Of a stretch of DNA of 31,696 nt, positions 25,273 to 31,696 are shown one piece after another. This DNA is from an uncultured Bacteroidia bacterium (GTDB lineage Bacteria; Bacteroidota; Bacteroidia; Bacteroidales; CAJPTX01). Both the position numbers and the translations under genes were made by a program. The stretch's first letter is position 1. Every line of letters starts with the position of its first letter. The notes below the pieces were generated by a model. The model searched no databases. It saw only the letters and a program-made list of their open reading frames with translations, and was not told the origin of the DNA. Where the stretch lies: contig CALHZE010000215.1 of assembly GCA_938040915.1 (NCBI GenBank), positions 1-31,696 of the forward strand, in the 5' to 3' direction.

Positions 25273-25878
25273 ATGAAGGCGGCAATATTGGCAGTTCTTT
25301 CTATCACGGCAGCAATACTCTTGTACCTCCTCGTGACGAGCATTATGGAACCGATTAACTTTCAGCACGATAAGGAGGTGCGCTACAATGCCACGATTGC
25401 GCGACTGAAAGACATCCGCACGGCGCAGGTCGCTTACCGTTCGGAACATCACCGCTATACCTCGAGTTTTGACACGCTGATTAGCTTCCTTAAGAATGAC
25501 TCGTTCCGCGTGGTACGGCAAATCGGGTCGTTGGACGACTCTGCGGCGGTAGCCGAAGGGCGTGTCTTCCGCGACACCATCTCGGTGTGTGTGCGCGACT
25601 CCCTCTTTAAGCGAGGGGGCTTTATCATTGACTCTCTCTGCTTTGTGCCTTATACTCACGGCGCAAAGTTTGAAATGGCGGCAGGGGAGTTACAGACCGG
25701 CTCGAAGGTCATCGTCCAAGTTTTCGAAGCGAGTGTCCTTAACAAGGTGCTTTTGAACGGACTTGACCACCAAGAGATTGTAAACCTTGACGACGTTGCC
25801 AAGCAGCTCAACCGTTTCCCAGGCTTAAAGGTCGGCTCGCTTACGGAGGCAACCAATAACGCCGGTAACTGGGAGTAG
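25273..25878 (+). CDS. Pilin-like protein with a single N-terminal membrane helix
   Basis: The 201-residue protein starts with a hydrophobic helix (ILAVLSITAAILLYLLV, ~4-22). It continues into a long amphipathic helix with the phrase IRTAQVAYRSEHHRYTSSFD at ~49-68. That phrase resembles the helix-to-globular-head junction of type IV pilins and type II secretion pseudopilins. There is no prepilin-peptidase site (no Gly-Phe...Glu before the helix), so it is probably a signal-anchored membrane protein with a periplasmic head. The C-terminus ends in NNAGNWE. From memory, close relatives with the same ending exist across Bacteroidales and are uncharacterised. The DUF3822 gene follows after 51 nt on the same strand. 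Confidence 0.65.
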   Translation: MKAAILAVLSITAAILLYLLVTSIMEPINFQHDKEVRYNATIARLKDIRTAQVAYRSEHHRYTSSFDTLISFLKNDSFRVVRQIGSLDDSAAVAEGRVFRDTISVCVRDSLFKRGGFIIDSLCFVPYTHGAKFEMAAGELQTGSKVIVQVFEASVLNKVLLNGLDHQEIVNLDDVAKQLNRFPGLKVGSLTEATNNAGNWE

Positions 25879-25929
25879 ACCCCGTGGCTTCGCTCCCGCG
25901 TCTTTTGCTGTGCCGCGTACCTTCCCCCG

Positions 25930-26835
25930 ATGCGTCACGCCGCTCTCTTTGACGAGACGTTCGATCCTGGGCAGGCGAGTTCTTACGACCTGCTATTAGC
26001 CCCCCACCGCCACGGCATCGACGTGGCGGTGCACGATGGCTTACGCAATCAGTTTATCGTTTATTTTGAGCACCGTTACCCCGTTGCCGAAGACGCGGAG
26101 TGGCGCGATGCGCTTGACGCCTTGCTTGCGTCACAGCCGTGGTTGGCGGCTCAGTTCCGGTCAGTGAAGGTCGGTTGGCGTGGGCGTTGTTACACGCTCT
26201 TACCTAAGGAGTTCTTTATACCCGCCGAGGCAAAGCTGTTGCTCAACCGGTTGTCTAGGGTTGGGGAGTATGATGCCCTCTATTACAACCGCGTGACAGA
26301 CGATATCTTTCTTCTTTTTGCCATCCCGAGCGAGTTGATTAACGCCCTCATCCGCACCTTTTCCCACTTTACAGTGCTCCATCAAGAGACCACCTTGCTG
26401 CGACTCGGGCTGCAACAATTCCGGCGTGTTACGTGTGCCGTCATGCACCTTTCGCAAGAGTATGCCACGGCTTCCCTATTTCAGTCAGGACGCTTGCTCA
26501 AACACACGCCTTTTGACGCACTGATGCCGGCAGACGTACTCTATTACGTAGCCGCTTTTCTGAACCCCATCCAAGAGGCGTTTGTCAAGCCCAAGAAAGG
26601 GCGTAAAGGGATGGTAGCAGCTACTTACAAGCTCGTCGGGCAAGGCTTGCTCTTAGAGTCGCTCCCTGCCAAAGAAGAACACTGGCTTCTGAGTACTGCC
26701 GTAGCGCCACTCCTCGAAGAGTATTATTCGCGTTACGAGCATGCGCTCCTCCCCCCAGGACACAGCTTTGCCTACAGTCTTGAGCCTTATCGCGAGTCTG
26801 CCGCTGGGTTGTTTAGCCTTGTCTTAGGCTCGTAA
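25930..26835 (+). CDS. DUF3822 family protein, possibly actin-like fold
   Basis: The 301-residue protein matches the DUF3822 family pattern known from Bacteroidota: an N-terminal FDETFDPGQASSYDLLL strand pair, the central YNRVTDDIFLLFAIPSELIN, and the later VMHLSQEYATASLFQSGRLL and DVLYYVAAFLN segments. As I recall, structural-genomics work reported an actin-like ATPase fold for a Bacteroides member; I cannot verify that here. No signal or membrane segment is seen, so it is cytosolic. It is probably cotranscribed with the pilin-like gene. The combination of actin-like fold and pilin-like partner recalls PilM with pilus or secretion assemblies, but this is inference. Confidence 0.7.
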   Translation: MRHAALFDETFDPGQASSYDLLLAPHRHGIDVAVHDGLRNQFIVYFEHRYPVAEDAEWRDALDALLASQPWLAAQFRSVKVGWRGRCYTLLPKEFFIPAEAKLLLNRLSRVGEYDALYYNRVTDDIFLLFAIPSELINALIRTFSHFTVLHQETTLLRLGLQQFRRVTCAVMHLSQEYATASLFQSGRLLKHTPFDALMPADVLYYVAAFLNPIQEAFVKPKKGRKGMVAATYKLVGQGLLLESLPAKEEHWLLSTAVAPLLEEYYSRYEHALLPPGHSFAYSLEPYRESAAGLFSLVLGS

Positions 26836-26922
26836 AAACGGGAGGGGGCAAAACGTCTATTCTCTCTTTCGTAGGAACGCAACCTGCTGCTCTCGCCTCA
26901 TACTCGTTTGATAGTCAATCGG

Positions 26923-26960
26923 GACTCGTCTGCAGACGCAATGCGATGCGTCTACAAAAG
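26923..26960 (+). repeat. REP-like palindromic element, copy 3
   Basis: AGACGCAATGCGATGCGTCT followed by ACAAAA has imperfect dyad symmetry (AGACGCA against TGCGTCT) and the same tail as copies 1 and 2. The start codon chosen for the TonB-dependent receptor (26946) lies inside it. Confidence 0.5.
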
Positions 26961-28949
26961 CCCGTCGAAGCAAGCTTTGCCCGACCGCTACCCAAGCGTA
27001 GAGGTCGGTTTTCTCTTTTTCTCTTTTTTCTATTCCTCCTCCCGATGGTTGGGAATGCGCAGCGTGATACGACCATTGAGATACCGATGGTCGCTGTCCG
27101 CGGAGTGCGTACGGCGACCGTCGGGCGTCGTTTGGATAGTGCCACGCTTCAAGCCTTTTCGTCTCGTAACGTTGCCGAGGCGCTCCGCTTTCTTGCAGGT
27201 GTGCAGGTAAAGGACTATGGCGGTATCGGGGGGCTCAAAACAGTAAACATCCGCGCGATGGGGAGCGCGCACCTTGGCGTAAGCCTTGACGGCGTACCGC
27301 TGCTCCGTACGCAAAATGGCGTGATTGACCTCGGGCGCGTCTCGCTTGACAACCTTGAGCAAGTAACCCTCTCGACAGATGGAAACCCCGCCGTATGGAG
27401 CTCGGCGCGTGAGGGGAGTCTGGGGGCACAGATTTATTTACAGACAGCTATTCCTCGCCTTCAACACCAAAAGCGATATCTTTTACAGATAAGGGGTGTC
27501 TCCGGAGAATTTGGGCTGTTAGAACCGCAAATAAGATACTTAGGCAAACTGGGGCAGCATGCGCGTTTTTCCGTTAGTGGTACTTTGACCGAGGCTCACG
27601 GACGTTATCCCTTTCGTTACGTGGGTTACAATGCACAGGGAAAGAAGGTCTATGATACGACGGCGATCCGTCAAAACGGCGACGTACATCGTTGGCGTAT
27701 CGAGAGCGTAGGGGAAGGCGAGTGGTCGTTTGGCGAGTGGCGAGTGCGTCTCTCTACAGACCACACAGAGCAGGGTTTACCGGGGGCGATCGTTAGCAAT
27801 GTTTGGCGGCGCGGCGAGCGCTTGGAAACGCACGACACCTTCCTACAGGGGAGCGTGCTATGTTACGCTACGTCGTGCTACGCTACGCGTCTTGTGGGGA
27901 AGGTCGCTTACACCACGACGCGTTACCGGCAGTTAGATCCGCTGTCACTACACGAGGAGCTGCGCTATTTCGAACGCTCGGCTTACCTCTCGTGGCAACA
28001 TCGTTATCGAGCGCCGCGCGATTGGGAGGTTACCCTTGCATATGACCTTGAGTGGGCAGGGCTGCGTGCCGAAGACCCCTCGCGAGCGCAGACGCCCCTT
28101 ACGCCCCCCGAGCCCTCGCGTGCACTTCATTACTTTGCGACGCGTCTGGGGTGGACTCCTTTGGTTTTTGATTTTCAAGCCGCTTGTCATATCGTGGTAG
28201 GGCAGGAGCTGGGGGCGCGCCTGCTCCCCAGCTTATGGGTGCGTTACGCGCCTCTCGCCCCCTTTATGCTCTATGCATATGCGCGGCGTTCGTTGCGCAC
28301 ACCCTCGTTTAACGAGCTTTATTATACGGGGTGGGGGAGTGCCCATTTACAGCCCGAGCGGGCGCAGCAATATACCCTCGGGGCGCAATGGCGACGTGCG
28401 TGGCTGGAGCTCCGAAGCGAGGCGTATTATGCCGAAGTCAGTGACAAGATTATTGCGCTGCCCGCTGGTAGTCAGTTTCGTTGGCGGACGTTCAATCTAG
28501 GGAAGAGTCATCTTTGGGGGACGGAAAATGCGTGTGTAGTGCACTATGGCTTGGCTACCGCGGGGAGGCTGACCCTCCGCTTGCAATACACTTATTCGCG
28601 CGCTATCGATGTGTCGAACCCGAAGGATAGCTATTACCGCCATCAGATCCCCTACATCCCGCGTCACAGTGGCGCGTTGACCCTGAGCTATGTTTGGCGG
28701 GGGCTCAGTTTGCACTGCAATAGTGTTTACACGGGCGAGCGTTACCACCAAGCCGAGAACACGGTTTATAATTACGAACCGCCGTGGTCGACGACCGACC
28801 TACGCCTCTGCTATCGATTTCCTATTTTTGCGACTACGACCGAGGTACGGCTCGATGTGAATAACCTCTGTGATCGACCCTATGCCGTGGTATTAAACTA
28901 TCCGATGCCGGGGCGTAATTTCCGCCTAGGCGTTGCTGTAACACTGTAA
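26946..28949 (+). CDS. TonB-dependent outer-membrane receptor, BtuB-like
   Basis: The 667-residue protein has a long basic n-region, then a signal-peptide core (FSLFLFFLFLLPMVGNAQ). A TonB plug (~47-150) follows: VRGVRTATV, then NVAEALRFLAGVQVKDYGG, NIRAMGSAHLGVSLDGVPL and LEQVTLSTDG. A 22-strand-type barrel ends in GRNFRLGVAVTL. There is no N-terminal carboxypeptidase-regulatory domain, and the length fits small-ligand receptors such as BtuB. The BtuG-like lipoprotein gene starts 4 nt after the stop, so corrinoid uptake is the best guess; haem or another metal chelate remains possible. No cobalamin riboswitch is visible upstream. The start at 26946 is uncertain because it lies inside a REP-like element. 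Confidence 0.75.
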   Translation: MRLQKPVEASFARPLPKRRGRFSLFLFFLFLLPMVGNAQRDTTIEIPMVAVRGVRTATVGRRLDSATLQAFSSRNVAEALRFLAGVQVKDYGGIGGLKTVNIRAMGSAHLGVSLDGVPLLRTQNGVIDLGRVSLDNLEQVTLSTDGNPAVWSSAREGSLGAQIYLQTAIPRLQHQKRYLLQIRGVSGEFGLLEPQIRYLGKLGQHARFSVSGTLTEAHGRYPFRYVGYNAQGKKVYDTTAIRQNGDVHRWRIESVGEGEWSFGEWRVRLSTDHTEQGLPGAIVSNVWRRGERLETHDTFLQGSVLCYATSCYATRLVGKVAYTTTRYRQLDPLSLHEELRYFERSAYLSWQHRYRAPRDWEVTLAYDLEWAGLRAEDPSRAQTPLTPPEPSRALHYFATRLGWTPLVFDFQAACHIVVGQELGARLLPSLWVRYAPLAPFMLYAYARRSLRTPSFNELYYTGWGSAHLQPERAQQYTLGAQWRRAWLELRSEAYYAEVSDKIIALPAGSQFRWRTFNLGKSHLWGTENACVVHYGLATAGRLTLRLQYTYSRAIDVSNPKDSYYRHQIPYIPRHSGALTLSYVWRGLSLHCNSVYTGERYHQAENTVYNYEPPWSTTDLRLCYRFPIFATTTEVRLDVNNLCDRPYAVVLNYPMPGRNFRLGVAVTL

Positions 28950-28953
28950 TGTG

Positions 28954-30078
28954 ATGCGACAAAACGTTTTATTGTTTTTACTTCTTGCTATGGCGTTGCT
29001 GTGGCTAAGCGGTTGTCAAAAAGACGAACAGCGTACCTCGGAGGTGCAGCCCCCCGCGGCTACGTCCAAAGTGCGTGGTTTTTACTTGTTAAATCAAGGG
29101 GCTTGGGGGACGAACAAGGCGTCGTTAGACTATTACGATGCTGTGGCAGGTATCTACATCCGCGACGTGTATGCGACGAACAATCCCGAGCAAGTCAAGG
29201 CGCTGGGTGACGTGGGGAATGACCTGCAGGTTTATGGGTCGAAACTCTATGCGGTACTCAATGGTTCGAACAAGGTTGAGGTGATAGACCTTGCGACGAC
29301 GCACAGTCTCGGTAAGGTGGATATTGCGAGTCCGCGCAACATTCGTTTTGCAGGAGGACGGGGGTATGTGACGAGCTATGTTGCCGCGCGGGGCGCTACG
29401 GGCGAGGTCGTTGCGATAGATACTGCGGATTTTACCCCACAGTGGCGTGTCCCCGTAGGGCGAGAGCCGGAAGAATTGGCAGTAATCGATGCGCGCCTCT
29501 ATGTGGCGAACTCGGGTGGCTTTAAGAAGCCCGACTATGAGCGGACGCTTTCGGTGATCCCCATTGCTGAGCAGCGTGTTGCGGCGACCATCGATGTAGG
29601 GATAAACCTTGAGCTCGTGCGGGTCGACGCACACGGGCAACTCTGGGTTACGGCACGGGGCAATTATGCCGAGGTGTCATCTTCGCTATATTGCCTTACG
29701 AAGAATCCTTCAACGGGGCAATATGAGGTGGCAAAGGATATGCGCCTCCCCTGTACGCGCTTTGACATTCGTGGTGATTCGCTTGTTTACTACAGCACGG
29801 TCTATGACGCGGCGGGAAACTCCTCGAGCCGCTTTGGGGTGGTCAATGTCCGGACGCGCGAGGCGCTGTCAGGGCAGTGGATTACCGATGGCACTGAGAC
29901 CGAGATCCGTACCCCTTATAACGTCTTCTTTCAGCCCCAAGGGGGGAATATCTATGTGTTAGATGCCAAGGACTTTAAGTCGAGTGGTGAGGTGTTTGCT
30001 TACAGTTACGACGGGCGTCGTCTTTGGCACTACACGACGGGCGACATCCCAGCGTGTATCGCGTTTGTGGGGAAGTAG
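28954..30078 (+). CDS. Surface beta-propeller lipoprotein, BtuG-like (YncE/DUF5074 type)
   Basis: The 374-residue protein starts at the ATG at 28954 (a GTG one codon earlier is in frame) and has the lipobox LSGC with acylated Cys21. The mature part is a beta-propeller of the YncE/DUF5074 type. Its blades recur as VGNDLQVYGSKLYAVLNGSN, then VEVIDLAT, IRFAGGRGYVTSY, EELAVIDARLYVAN and NIYVLDAKDF. In Bacteroides, lipoproteins of this kind beside BtuB are BtuG, which captures corrinoids at the cell surface and delivers them to the receptor. Here the gene directly follows a TonB-dependent receptor. The assignment rests on fold, size and neighbour, not on recognised ligand residues. Confidence 0.7.
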   Translation: MRQNVLLFLLLAMALLWLSGCQKDEQRTSEVQPPAATSKVRGFYLLNQGAWGTNKASLDYYDAVAGIYIRDVYATNNPEQVKALGDVGNDLQVYGSKLYAVLNGSNKVEVIDLATTHSLGKVDIASPRNIRFAGGRGYVTSYVAARGATGEVVAIDTADFTPQWRVPVGREPEELAVIDARLYVANSGGFKKPDYERTLSVIPIAEQRVAATIDVGINLELVRVDAHGQLWVTARGNYAEVSSSLYCLTKNPSTGQYEVAKDMRLPCTRFDIRGDSLVYYSTVYDAAGNSSSRFGVVNVRTREALSGQWITDGTETEIRTPYNVFFQPQGGNIYVLDAKDFKSSGEVFAYSYDGRRLWHYTTGDIPACIAFVGK

Positions 30079-30093
30079 GGGGGAAAGGTGGGG

Positions 30094-31539
30094 ATGGAGT
30101 ATATCGACTTTAAGAAACTAGTAGATGCTTTGCTCATCAGGTCTAGAGAGACAGAGTGGCTAGAGTTTAAGCACAATTTTCATTCAAAGGAAGAAATCGG
30201 CGAAAGAATCTCAGCCTTGTCGAATAGTGCGTATTTGAGTAACATGTCTTTTGCCTACATGGTTTTTGGTGTAGACGATGCAACCCACGAAGTGATTGGT
30301 ACAGACCTGTATGGAAAGCGTAAGATGGTGGGGAACGAGGAGTTAGAATCGTGGCTTTTTACTCGCTTGGACCCTCGTATTGACTTTGAGATTATTGACG
30401 ATTTTGACTATGAGGACAAGGGACATGTCTGTATTTTTAAGATCCCTGCTACGGTGAATCGTCCTGTGCGGTTCTTGCATGAGGCATATATTCGCGTAGG
30501 GTCAATCACACGTAAGTTAAAAGATTTTCCAAAGAAAGAAGCCAAGATATGGAAAGGGGGACAAAAGCCCTTAGAAAAGATTATACTGAAAAAAGGGTTG
30601 TCTACCCAAGAGGTCTTCTCCTATCTCAGCACGGAGACATATTTCGATATGATGCACCTCCCGTTCCCTCAAGATGCTAACGGAATTTTAGATAGATTCT
30701 TGTCAGAGAAGTTGATTCTCTCAGATGCGGAAGGGTACAGCATTACGGAGCTGGGGGCTATTTTGTTTGCAAAACGTTTTTCTGATTTTGATGGATTAAC
30801 ACGCAAACTCGTGCGAGTCATTGTCTACAAAGGTAAGGGTAAGGTTGAGACCATTCGAGAACAGGGTTTTGACAAAGGCTATGCACTCAGCTTTGTGGAG
30901 ATGGGGGCATGGATCAATAGCCAACTTCCTGCCAATGAGGAAATAGGACAAGCGCTCAGAAAAGAAGTACGTATGTATCCAGAAATCGCGATTCGCGAGT
31001 TGATGGCTAATATGATTATACACCAAGACTTTGCAGAACAAGGATTCCCGATGGTGGAAATATACGCGGATCGTATTGAGTTCTCTAATCCTGGGCAGCC
31101 ACTGATCAGTACAGAGCGTTTTATTGATGAGTATCAATCGCGAAATGATTCATTGGCAGACATCATGCGTAGAATGGGAATCTGCGAAGAGAAAGGGAGT
31201 GGAATGGATAAAACAATATCGCAAGTGGAGTTATATCAATTACCTCCAGTGCGTTTTCAAGTTCAGGAGACGCGAACGACGGCGACGCTGTTCTCTTATC
31301 GTAAATTTGTAGATCTCGATAAGAAGGAGAGGGTACGAGCGTGTTACCAGCATGCCTGTCTGCGATACGTTTCTAACGAGAGTATGACCAATCAGTCGCT
31401 TCGTATCCGTTTGGGAATTGAGGATAAGAATTATCCAATGGCTTCGCGAATTATCAAAGAGACGCTAGAGGCAAAACTGATAAAAGAACAGAATGTAGAG
31501 GGGAGTAACCGACACAGTTACATCCCTTATTGGGCTTAA
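30094..31539 (+). CDS. AlbA_2 (Schlafen-like) DNA-binding and ATPase-like regulator
   Basis: The 481-residue protein carries an AlbA_2/Schlafen-type N-terminal domain (ETEWLEFKHNF at ~17-27, MSFAYMVFGVDD, then IFKIPATVNRPVRFLHEAYIRVGS). It also has a HATPase_c_4-type domain with RELMANMIIHQDF near 299-311 and the terminal GSGMDK near 368-373. A winged-helix-like C-terminus (~415-481) follows. Such proteins are annotated as putative transcriptional regulators or RecG-like ATP-binding proteins and are frequent in accessory regions. The ATG at 30094 is preferred over a GTG at 30088. It starts 15 nt after the BtuG-like gene but is visibly more AT-rich than its neighbours, which suggests acquisition. 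Confidence 0.8.
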   Translation: MEYIDFKKLVDALLIRSRETEWLEFKHNFHSKEEIGERISALSNSAYLSNMSFAYMVFGVDDATHEVIGTDLYGKRKMVGNEELESWLFTRLDPRIDFEIIDDFDYEDKGHVCIFKIPATVNRPVRFLHEAYIRVGSITRKLKDFPKKEAKIWKGGQKPLEKIILKKGLSTQEVFSYLSTETYFDMMHLPFPQDANGILDRFLSEKLILSDAEGYSITELGAILFAKRFSDFDGLTRKLVRVIVYKGKGKVETIREQGFDKGYALSFVEMGAWINSQLPANEEIGQALRKEVRMYPEIAIRELMANMIIHQDFAEQGFPMVEIYADRIEFSNPGQPLISTERFIDEYQSRNDSLADIMRRMGICEEKGSGMDKTISQVELYQLPPVRFQVQETRTTATLFSYRKFVDLDKKERVRACYQHACLRYVSNESMTNQSLRIRLGIEDKNYPMASRIIKETLEAKLIKEQNVEGSNRHSYIPYWA

Positions 31540-31554
31540 GAGTCCCTCTATTCT

Positions 31555-31607
31555 CCATGTAACTACCATGTAACTGAGCGTGGTAAAATCGCGCACCGCT
31601 TTTCCTA
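31555..31607 (+). repeat. Direct repeat unit 1 (53 bp)
   Basis: The unit begins CCATGTAACTACCATGTAAC and ends CACCGCTTTTCCTA. It contains two head-to-tail CCATGTAACT motifs 11 nt apart and a weak internal dyad (GGT...ACC). The second unit is identical except for two bases. It lies 15 nt after the AlbA_2 gene. Confidence 0.85.
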
Positions 31608-31643
31608 CAAGCCTGATAGAATCAGAGGTAGGGTATGTAACCA

Positions 31644-31696
31644 CCATGTAACTGTCATGTAACTGAGCGTGGTAAAATCGCGCACCGCTTTTCCTA
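31644..31696 (+). repeat. Direct repeat unit 2 (53 bp, runs into window end)
   Basis: It repeats unit 1 with AC changed to GT at one site; the last 41 bases (31656-31696) match 31567-31607 exactly. The units are 89 bp apart start to start, with a 36-nt spacer (31608-31643) that contains a further ATGTAAC. The repeat reaches the last base of the window, so it may extend and further copies may follow. Confidence 0.85.

Noticed and set aside
26836..26945. Cobalamin riboswitch before the BtuB-like gene
   Set aside because: I looked for a B12-box-like conserved core and found none; the gap is also short for a full aptamer.
31555..31696. CRISPR array
   Set aside because: Only two units are visible, the repeat is long with only a weak dyad, it contains internal CATGTAACT sub-repeats that extend into the spacer, and no cas gene is in the window. 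It is not excluded beyond the window end.

Overview
The window looks like a chromosomal segment of a Bacteroidota bacterium, most likely a Bacteroidales member close to Porphyromonas. Four things support this. One protein carries a type IX secretion (T9SS) C-terminal sorting domain. Several genes have a Bacteroidota-type -7 promoter element (TAnnTTTG) 50-95 nt upstream, usually without a strong Shine-Dalgarno. There are families largely confined to the phylum: a DUF3822 protein, a nucleoside kinase with a threonyl-tRNA-synthetase-like N-terminus, and a BtuG-like surface lipoprotein. The NUDIX-pyrE-SRPBCC cluster also fits. The genus is inference. I see no rRNA, tRNA, insertion sequence or prophage.

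Layout. 1-5907 (+): the 3' end of an unrecognised gene, a P-loop nucleoside kinase, a secreted protein with two duplicated beta-domains and a SPOR-like C-terminus, an outer-membrane barrel with thrombospondin-3 and EF-hand calcium loops, and a rhomboid protease. 6066-15620 (+): one 3184-residue secreted subtilisin-like protease and adhesin ending in a T9SS sorting domain, closed by a strong terminator. 15844-16885 (-): an SRPBCC protein and pyrE. 16884-19796 (+): a NUDIX hydrolase whose start codon overlaps the pyrE start, a porin-like barrel, and thioredoxin reductase. 20051-21139 (+): a small lipoprotein and a small membrane protein. 21365-23327 (+): coaD and an exported thioredoxin-fold protein that lacks a full CxxC. 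23328-23761: a decayed Fic-family gene end, a 20-bp perfect palindrome beside a promoter element, and an 11-bp tandem repeat. 23762-25150 (-): mnmE. 25273-26835 (+): a pilin-like single-membrane-helix protein and a DUF3822 protein. 26946-30078 (+): a TonB-dependent receptor and a beta-propeller lipoprotein resembling the BtuB-BtuG corrinoid uptake pair. 30094-31539 (+): an AlbA_2/HATPase regulator-like protein with visibly lower GC. 31555-31696: a long direct repeat cut by the window end.

Most of the window is housekeeping (pyrimidine salvage and synthesis, CoA, tRNA modification, thiol redox) mixed with cell-envelope functions. The parts most worth attention are the giant T9SS protease, the pilin-like/DUF3822 pair, the corrinoid-type uptake pair, a dispersed REP-like palindrome (three copies, one supplying a start codon), the Fic relic with its orphan palindrome and promoter, and the terminal direct repeats beside a compositionally distinct gene.
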